From Kitasatospora cheerisanensis KCTC 2395 (GTDB lineage: Bacteria > Actinomycetota > Actinomycetes > Streptomycetales > Streptomycetaceae), in assembly GCF_000696185.1 (NCBI RefSeq), contig NZ_KK853997.1, positions 3,053,218 through 3,117,217 of the forward strand: DNA of 64,000 nucleotides, written 5' to 3'. Position 1 is the first letter of the stretch. Each line of letters starts with the position of its first letter. Position numbers and translations under genes: made by a program. Below are positions 58,473 through 64,000 of the stretch, one piece after another. The notes beneath the pieces were generated by a model. It was not told the DNA's origin. It did no database searches and saw only the letters and a program-made list of their open reading frames with translations.

Positions 58473-59873
58473 TCAGTGGGCCGCGGGGGCCTTCTGAGTG
58501 AGCCCGTCGGGGCCGGTGCGCGGCGCGGGCAGGCGTACCAGCGGGGCGCCGGCGGCGCGGCGGCGGGAATGCACGCGCAGGGCGGCGACGGCCAGGAAGC
58601 AGAGGCCGAGCAGGGGGTAGACGGAGGCGGGGGCCTGGCTCAGCAGGGACAGGTGCAGGTCGAGGTCGCCCTTGTGCGGGACTATCCACATCGCGAACGA
58701 GAGGAAGCCGAGCAGGGTGAGGCCGAACACGATCCGCCAGCGCAGGCGCCGGACGGCGGCGGGCCGGGAGCGTTCGTGGGCGGCCTCGGCAGCGAGCAGC
58801 ACCAGCACGGGCACGCACCACACCCAGTGGTGGGTCCAGCTGATCGGGGAGATCAGCACGGCGGTGACCAGGGCGGCGCAGACGCTCCAGGCGTCGGCCC
58901 GGGGCGACCAGCGGGCGCTGCGGTGCGCCCAGACGGCGACGGCGAGGCCGCCGACGGCGACCAGCGCGGCGAGCGCGGTGGCGGGCAGTCCGGGGTTCTC
59001 GGTGTGCAGCAGGCGGGCGACGGTGCCGCTGAGCGACTGGTTGTCGACGATGACGGTCTTGCCGACCCGGGTGGAGTCGAACAGGTACTGGGTCCAGAAG
59101 CCCCGGGTGGCGTCGGGCAGCACGAGCCCGCCGATCAGCACGGTGCCGGCGAAGGCGGCGCCGGCCACCATCGCGGCCCGGATCCGTCCGGTGATCAGCA
59201 GGTAGACGGCGAACAGGCCGGGCGTGATCTTGATGCCGGCGGCCAGGCCGATGGCGAGGCCCTTGGAGCGGGCGTGGTCGGGGCGGGTGAGGTCCCAGAG
59301 GATCAGGCAGGCCAGGGCGAGGTTGATCTGTCCGTAGCGCAGGGTGGTGAAGACGGGTTCCAGCCAGACGCCCAGTCCGGTGATCAGGACGACGCCGATC
59401 GGCCGCAGTTCGCGGCGTGGCCAGCCGACCAGCTTGAAGGACAGGTGGGCGAGGGTGGCCAGCAGCAGCAGGTTCCCGAGGGTGACGGCGATCCGCAGGA
59501 ACGGGATGCCGACCCAGGTGGTCGGCACGAACAGCATGGCGGCGAACGGCGGGTAGGTGGCGGGCAGGTTCCACTCGGTGACCCGCAGCGCGTACAGGTC
59601 CGTGCCGTGGGCGACGGCGGCGCCCTCGGCCCGGTAGACGATCATGTCGACCATCGAGGTGCCGGCCAGGTGCCGCACGACCGCGTAGCCGAGCAGGGAG
59701 ACCAGGGCGAGCGCGCCGGCGACGGCGAGCGGCCGCCGGGGCGCGGCGCGCAGGGCCGCGGCGACGGCGGTGAGCAGGCGGAGCGGTGCGGTCAGCGTGC
59801 GCTGCCAGGCGGGAACGTCCGGCTGCTCGGGGCCGCCGGAGGATGTGGCGCGTTCCGCTTGCACCGTGGTCAC
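58473..59873 (-). CDS. GT87 alpha-mannosyltransferase-like membrane protein
   Basis: 466 aa, about ten hydrophobic helices. DUF2029/GT87 pattern: MVDMIVYRAEGAAVAHGTDL (catalytic Asp in the first loop), LPATYPPFAAMLF, RYGQINLALACLILWD, GLAAGIKITPGLFAVYLLI and ISPISWTHHWVW. Such enzymes use polyprenyl-phosphomannose to add mannose to lipids or wall glycans outside the membrane (as PimE does). GGAG lies 8 nt before GTG 59873. It is convergent with the SsgA-like gene. Confidence 0.88.
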   Translation of the reverse strand: MTTVQAERATSSGGPEQPDVPAWQRTLTAPLRLLTAVAAALRAAPRRPLAVAGALALVSLLGYAVVRHLAGTSMVDMIVYRAEGAAVAHGTDLYALRVTEWNLPATYPPFAAMLFVPTTWVGIPFLRIAVTLGNLLLLATLAHLSFKLVGWPRRELRPIGVVLITGLGVWLEPVFTTLRYGQINLALACLILWDLTRPDHARSKGLAIGLAAGIKITPGLFAVYLLITGRIRAAMVAGAAFAGTVLIGGLVLPDATRGFWTQYLFDSTRVGKTVIVDNQSLSGTVARLLHTENPGLPATALAALVAVGGLAVAVWAHRSARWSPRADAWSVCAALVTAVLISPISWTHHWVWCVPVLVLLAAEAAHERSRPAAVRRLRWRIVFGLTLLGFLSFAMWIVPHKGDLDLHLSLLSQAPASVYPLLGLCFLAVAALRVHSRRRAAGAPLVRLPAPRTGPDGLTQKAPAAH

Positions 59874-60428
59874 TGTGTTGCTCCGTCCGCCGTCGACCTG
59901 CGCTGGGCCAGCAGCCGACACTACCCGACCTGCCGGTTTGCGCCACCGGTCGCGGTCGCCCCGGGCTCCCCTCCGGGGCCGGCCGTCGGCCACGGGGAAG
60001 TGTGGCCGTCCGGGTCCGGCCCGGGCCCGGGGCGACCGCTGGTTCGGGCGGCCGGTCCGCGCCCGGCGGACGGCCCGCCGCCGCGGACGGAGAGCGGCGG
60101 AGGGCGGAACCCGGGCGACGACGTGCGACGAACTCCACACAGCAGACCGCGGACCACGGGCTGCGCATCACGGAGCGCGGCCACAGACCACAGACCACAG
60201 GTCACGGAGCAGGGAAGGGACCGGCGGACCGGCGGACCGGCGGACCGGCGGACCGGTGTGCGACGAACGGCGTGCGGCCGACCCTAGCCAACCCGGCGGC
60301 CCGGAACGTCGCGCCAGGGGCGGCATCAGCCCCTGCTGAGGACGTACTAGGGAGTACTTAAGGAAGGGGAGCGACACCCGAGCTGTCGCCCCCGCGGTAA
60401 CAGCTGCTGTGTCGTCATCGTCGGTCCG
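59874..60428. other. Intergenic region with simple repeats
   Basis: 555 nt. It holds CCACAGA repeats near 60181, an 8-bp tandem repeat CCGGCGGA (four full copies, 60221-60252), and the palindrome GTACT-AGGG-AGTAC at 60344-60357. No gene with supporting signals is seen on either strand. Confidence 0.5.
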
Positions 60429-61823
60429 TCAGTCCTTGCGGATCAGTCGGCCGGGGCGGCGCCGTTGCTGGCGCGGCAGTTCGACTTGGGTGCGGGTGTT
60501 GATCCGCACGGCGATCTCGGCGCCGCCGAGGGCGGCCGAGCTGCCGAGGGCGACGTCGCCGCCGGTGCCCTCGGCGAGTTTGCGGACGATGTCCAGGCCG
60601 AGTCCGGTGGAGCCTTCGCCGCCGTGGCCGGCGCCGCGGCGGATCGCCGGGGCCGGGTCGGCGAAGCCCGGTCCGGCGTCGCCGACCCGGACGGTGACGG
60701 CGTCCTCGGTGGCGGTCAGGTCGACGGCGAAGGCGGTGCCGACGGCGGTGTGCCGGAACACGTTGCCGAGCAGGGCGTCGACGGCGGCGGCCAGGTCGCC
60801 GCGCTGGACGGGCACCGGCGCCGCGTCCTCGTCGCCGTTGAGCTGCCAGGGGCGGCCCTCGTCCTCGGCGAGGGCGGACCAGAACGCGACGCGTTCGCGG
60901 ACCACTTCGACGGCGTCGCAGCCGAGGACGACCGGTGGGGCGTCGACGGGGTGCCGGCGGGCGGTGCGGATGATCTGGTCGACCTCGCGCTCGAGTTGGG
61001 CGACGGCGTGCCGGGTGGCGTCGGCGGCGTCGCCCTCGCCGAGTGCGGCGGCGTTGAGCCGGAGCACGGTGAGCGGGGTGCGGAGCCGGTGCGAGAGGTC
61101 GGCGGCGAGTTCCCGTTCGGCGGCGAGCAGGTGGACGACGCGGTCCGCCATCGCGTTGAACGCGTAGGCGGCTTCGCGGAGTTCTTCGGGTGCGCCCGCC
61201 GCTTCGGGGCCTTCGACCGGGACCCGGACGGTGAGGTTGCCGGAGCCGAGCGAGCGCGCGGCGGTGGCGAGGCGGCGGGCGGAGCGGATGATCCGGGTGC
61301 CCATGCGGTCGGCGACCGCGACGGAGCCGGCGACCAGGGCGAGCGCGACGCCGGACAGCACCAGCCAGGCGGTGCCGACGCCGCGCGACAGATCCTCGTC
61401 GGGGACGAACACCTCGACCATCGCGGTGCGTCCGTTGTCGACGGCGAACGGCTGGAGCAGGGCGTAGCCGCCGGCGGTGCGGACGGTGCCGGCCCGGCTC
61501 CGGCCCTGGTCGGAGGTGAGCGGTCCGGGGTCGACCCGGGCGTTGCCGACGGTCGGGCCGCCGGGCAGGTGGACGGCGAGGCGGTCCTGGGCGCCGGCGT
61601 CGGTGGAGGCCAGGGCGCGGGAGATCGCCTCCTGGTCGGTGGTGATGGCGAGGGCGGGGCCGAGCGCGGCGGCCTGCCGCTGGGCGGTGGTGAAGGCCCG
61701 GTCGCGGGCGGTGTGCTGGACGACCAGGCCGAGCGGGATGAGGAACGCCAGGGCGACCATGACGGTGCCGGCGATGGCGGCCTTGACCATCGCCCAGCGC
61801 AGCGAGCGGAGCAGGCGCTTCAT
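60429..61823 (-). CDS. Sensor histidine kinase
   Basis: 464 aa. Two transmembrane helices (about 16-36 and 152-172) enclose a ~115-residue extracellular sensor region. A HAMP linker follows, then the dimerisation helix with His245 in ADLSHRLRTPL, and the ATPase boxes LLGNVFRHTA (N), VGDAGPGFADP (G1) and STGLGLDIVRKLAEG (G2). It is coupled to the response regulator upstream by an ATGA overlap. The stimulus is unknown. Confidence 0.92.
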   Translation of the reverse strand: MKRLLRSLRWAMVKAAIAGTVMVALAFLIPLGLVVQHTARDRAFTTAQRQAAALGPALAITTDQEAISRALASTDAGAQDRLAVHLPGGPTVGNARVDPGPLTSDQGRSRAGTVRTAGGYALLQPFAVDNGRTAMVEVFVPDEDLSRGVGTAWLVLSGVALALVAGSVAVADRMGTRIIRSARRLATAARSLGSGNLTVRVPVEGPEAAGAPEELREAAYAFNAMADRVVHLLAAERELAADLSHRLRTPLTVLRLNAAALGEGDAADATRHAVAQLEREVDQIIRTARRHPVDAPPVVLGCDAVEVVRERVAFWSALAEDEGRPWQLNGDEDAAPVPVQRGDLAAAVDALLGNVFRHTAVGTAFAVDLTATEDAVTVRVGDAGPGFADPAPAIRRGAGHGGEGSTGLGLDIVRKLAEGTGGDVALGSSAALGGAEIAVRINTRTQVELPRQQRRRPGRLIRKD

Positions 61824-62524
61824 GTCGTGCACCCGACCGGTTCCGAGGGGGCTTCCAGCCGGACGCCGACGCCGCGCACGGTGTGCAGGTAGCGCGGGCT
61901 GGAGGCGGTCTCGCCGAGTTTGCGGCGCAGCCAGGAGAGGTGGACGTCGATGGTCTGGTCGCCGCCGTAGGTCTGCCGCCACACCTCGGCGAGGATCTCC
62001 TTGCGGGGGACGACCACGCCGGGCCTGGCGGCGAGGAAGGCCAGCAGGTCGAACTCGCGCCGGGTGAGGTCGAGGCGCTGCCCGTCGAGCAGGGCCTCGC
62101 GGCGTTGCGGGTCGATGGCGAGGCCGCCGACGCGCAGGATCTGAGGGGCCATCAGGGCGCCGCCGCCGAGTCTGCGCAGGACGGCGGTCATCCGGGCGGT
62201 GAGGTGTTCGCCGGAGAAAGGTTTCACCAGGTAGTCGTCGGCTCCGTCGTTGAGCAGCCGCACGATCTCCGCCTCCTCGTCCCGCGCCGTGGAGATGATC
62301 ACCGGCACGTTGGTCAGTCCGCGGATCATCTTGAGCGCCTCGCTGCCGTCCAGATCGGGCAGTCCCAGATCGAGGATCACCAGGTCGCAGCCGACCTGGG
62401 CGACTTCGCGGAGCGCCTCCAGGGCGGTGCCGACGGAGCGCACGGCGTGGCCGGAGTCGGCCAGATGGCGGATCAGGGCGGAACGCACAAAGGGGTCGTC
62501 CTCGACCACAAGCACTGTTGCCAT
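61820..62524 (-). CDS. OmpR/PhoB-family response regulator
   Basis: 234 aa. The receiver domain has acidic VVEDD and phosphoacceptor Asp52 in LVILDLGLPDLDG, with Lys in DYLVKPFSGEHL. The C-terminal winged helix is DLTRREFDLLAFLAARPGVV and QTIDVHLSWLRRKL, ending in VRGVGVRLE. It pairs with the kinase encoded just downstream. The upstream region carries TGGTCTGTACCT (62555-62566), resembling the chitinase promoter repeat. Confidence 0.93.
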   Translation of the reverse strand: MATVLVVEDDPFVRSALIRHLADSGHAVRSVGTALEALREVAQVGCDLVILDLGLPDLDGSEALKMIRGLTNVPVIISTARDEEAEIVRLLNDGADDYLVKPFSGEHLTARMTAVLRRLGGGALMAPQILRVGGLAIDPQRREALLDGQRLDLTRREFDLLAFLAARPGVVVPRKEILAEVWRQTYGGDQTIDVHLSWLRRKLGETASSPRYLHTVRGVGVRLEAPSEPVGCTT

Positions 62525-62554
62525 GGGGCTGCACGGTACGGCATGCCGACCCAT

Positions 62555-62566
62555 TGGTCTGTACCT
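62555..62566. promoter_or_regulatory. DasR-like half palindrome upstream of the two-component system
   Basis: TGGTCTGTACCT. The same GGTCTGTACC is found in both chitinase promoters. It sits 31 nt before the response-regulator ATG. Only one copy is present, so its role is uncertain. Confidence 0.35.
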
Positions 62567-62702
62567 CGGGGGCCCGGGCCGTCCGGCCGCGGGCCGCCGC
62601 GCGGAGCTGACGGGTCGTCCGAAACCGTGATCCGCAAGGTTGCTGGGTATTGACCGGGGCCCTGACCTGCTCGTGACCTTCGTACGGCAGGATGGGCCCG
62701 CG

Positions 62703-63239
62703 ATGCGGAGCGGATGGGTTCAACTGGGCGCCTGGACGGCGGCCACCGGGGCGGCGGTGGCGCTGTCCTGGCTCGGTGTGCACGCGGTGCTCGCCGACAC
62801 GGTGTTCGAGGGGCCGGTGGCGCTGCCGCCGCCGACCACGGCCTCGGCGGCGGCGCCGGCCCGCCGCCGCGGCGACCGCTCCGCCCTCGTCGGCCTCCGC
62901 CCCGCCGGCCGGCTCGGCCACCCCGCGCCCGGCCCGGATCCCGACCCGACGCCGACCCGGGGCCAGGCGTCGCCGTCCCGCAGCACCTCGGCGGCCCGCC
63001 GCACACCGAGCCCGACCGGCACGGTGCACAGCTACATCCTGCCGGGCGGCCGGGTGGCGCTCGATCTGCGGGCGCACGACGCCGAGTTGGTGTCGGCGAC
63101 GCCGGAGGCGGGCTGGGCGATGCAGGTCTGGCACGGCGACCAGTGGATGCGGATCGTCTTCAGCAAGGACGACCGGGCCTCGCAGGTGTACGTGACCTGG
63201 AACGGCTACCAGCCGGACGTGCAGGTCGTCCCGGGCTGA
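62703..63239 (+). CDS. Secreted or membrane-anchored protein
   Basis: 178 aa from ATG 62703. A hydrophobic N-terminal helix (LGAWTAATGAAVALSWLGVH) serves as signal or anchor. A Pro/Arg/Ser-rich linker leads to a ~60-residue C-terminal domain: SYILPGGRVALDLRAHDAEL and VFSKDDRASQVYVTWNGYQP. The linker looks more natural (Ala/Ser/Pro) in a neighbouring frame, so two compensating indels there are possible. The adjacent divergent two-component genes may regulate it. No function known. Confidence 0.65.
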   Translation: MRSGWVQLGAWTAATGAAVALSWLGVHAVLADTVFEGPVALPPPTTASAAAPARRRGDRSALVGLRPAGRLGHPAPGPDPDPTPTRGQASPSRSTSAARRTPSPTGTVHSYILPGGRVALDLRAHDAELVSATPEAGWAMQVWHGDQWMRIVFSKDDRASQVYVTWNGYQPDVQVVPG

Positions 63240-63376
63240 CCCGCCGCCGTGCGCGCACCGCCCCCGGGGCCGAACGCGCAGGTCGTCCGGGCCGGCCCGC
63301 GGCGGTTCGGGGCTGACGGGCGGGCCGCGGCGACCGCACAATGTCCGTCGACGCCCGCACCACCGAGGAGCCGCCC

Positions 63377-63871
63377 GTGCCCCCGCACCCCGATGCCATC
63401 GACGCACTGGACGGACGGCTGATCCGGCTGCTGGCCGAGGAACCGCGGATCGGGGTGCTGGAGTGCTCGCGCCGCCTGCAGGTGGCCCGCGGCACGGTGC
63501 AGGCCCGGCTGGACCGCCTGCAGGCGCGCGGGGTGATCGGCGGGTTCGGGCCGCAGGTGGACCCGGCGGCGCTGGGCTACCCGGTGACGGCGTTCGCCAC
63601 CCTGGAGATCTCGCAGGGGCAGGGCGCGGACGTGCGGGCGCACCTGGCGGCGGTGCCGGAGGTGCTGGAGCTGCACACCATCACCGGGCACGGCGACATG
63701 CTGGTGCGGATCGTGGCCCGGTCGAACGCGGATCTGCAGCGGGTGATCGACCGGGTGGTGGGCTTCGACGGGATCGTCCGGGCGTCCACCGCGATCGCGC
63801 TGGAGAACCCGGTGCCGTACCGGGTGCTGCCGCTGGTCGAGCAGGCCGCGGGGGCGGCGGCCGGGGCATGA
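63377..63871 (+). CDS. Lrp/AsnC family transcriptional regulator
   Basis: 164 aa. N-terminal HTH: DALDGRLIRLLAEEPRIGVL, then RRLQVARGTVQARLDRL. The C-terminal RAM (ligand) domain is YPVTAFATLEISQGQG and LHTITGHGDMLVRIVARSN. It would bind an amino acid or related effector. GAGGAG lies 6 nt before GTG 63377; a longer frame from ATG 63341 has no ribosome-binding site. A palindrome GGCATATGCC is present downstream at 63927-63936. Confidence 0.9.
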   Translation: MPPHPDAIDALDGRLIRLLAEEPRIGVLECSRRLQVARGTVQARLDRLQARGVIGGFGPQVDPAALGYPVTAFATLEISQGQGADVRAHLAAVPEVLELHTITGHGDMLVRIVARSNADLQRVIDRVVGFDGIVRASTAIALENPVPYRVLPLVEQAAGAAAGA

Positions 63872-64000
63872 CATCCGGCCGTTCCCGGCCGCTTGGCGTG
63901 TCCACGGGTGACGCCGGACGATTTTTGGCATATGCCTATGGCTCGTGCACGCAATGAACGCAGCCTTGAGCCCACGGACCACCCACCCTCAGGGTCCGCC

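Noticed and set aside
60168..60377. A 69-codon ORF on the minus strand over the 8-bp tandem repeat
   Set aside because: Much of its sequence comes from the repeat itself and there is no start signal or similarity.
63938..64000. Start of another gene at the right edge (ATG 63938 or ATG 63954)
   Set aside because: Both frames are open to the edge but only 15-21 codons are visible, with no ribosome-binding site or recognisable motif.

Overview
The window is about 64 kb of very GC-rich chromosomal DNA from a high-GC actinomycete. Streptomycetaceae (Streptomyces, Kitasatospora or a close relative) fits best. Reasons: an SsgA-like sporulation protein, chitinase genes with the classic direct-repeat promoters, DasR-type operators at GlcNAc PTS genes, the clpS/mec/cysO/cysM block, Lys/Arg-poor Ala/Pro/Gly-rich linkers, and frequent GTG starts. 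It is mostly conserved core chromosome. There is no prophage, insertion sequence, rRNA or CRISPR array, and there is one tRNA (Leu, UAG anticodon).

Layout. 1-4.8 kb: branched-chain amino-acid binding lipoprotein (cut by the window edge), scoAB CoA-transferase, uracil-DNA glycosylase, LtrA-like membrane protein. 4.9-8.7 kb: a type VII secretion-like cassette (small WXG-like protein, large WXG100 protein with a Gly/Pro-rich tail, mycosin protease). 8.9-19.8 kb: HAD hydrolase, oxidoreductase, a second YidC, adenosine deaminase, lipoprotein, DUF445 protein, a three-gene ABC-2 exporter, a GroES-like protein and a DUF3618 protein. 19.9-31.2 kb: peroxiredoxin, two secreted GH18 chitinases, tRNA-Leu, rdgB, rph, and the GlcNAc PTS genes nagF, nagE1 and nagE2. 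Chitinases and PTS genes carry related GGTCT/AGACC operators, so this is a chitin-to-GlcNAc utilisation island that DasR probably controls. 31.2-41.3 kb: LuxR-type regulator, aminotransferase, metallo-hydrolase, then a cysteine block (leader peptide, cysO, cysM, mec), amino-acid permease, DUF2017, clpS, and the NAD salvage pair pncB-pncA.

41.3-49.4 kb: an AbiEi/DUF559-like protein, a His-rich cation-efflux transporter, a sigma-like protein, a DUF2332 protein, a DinB protein, a transglycosylase lipoprotein and a HIT hydrolase. 49.5-53.0 kb (minus strand): a second type VII cassette with the same gene order as the first, including a strong hairpin before the mycosin gene. 53-60 kb: endonuclease V, two RDD proteins, the SsgA-like gene flanked by unusual GGAAA arrays, and a GT87 mannosyltransferase. 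60.4-63.9 kb: a histidine kinase/response regulator pair, a secreted protein and an Lrp/AsnC regulator.

Things most worth a second look: the two parallel type VII cassettes with a shared C-terminal motif; a 24-bp-period array of five palindromes after the SsgA-like gene and a 12-bp-period GGAAA ladder before it; and the cysteine-rich leader peptide plus hairpin ahead of cysO-cysM. Caution: at least seven genes contain a single-base frameshift next to a short G or C run, most of them as if one base were missing. This looks like a sequence-quality problem and should be resolved before any of these genes is called broken.
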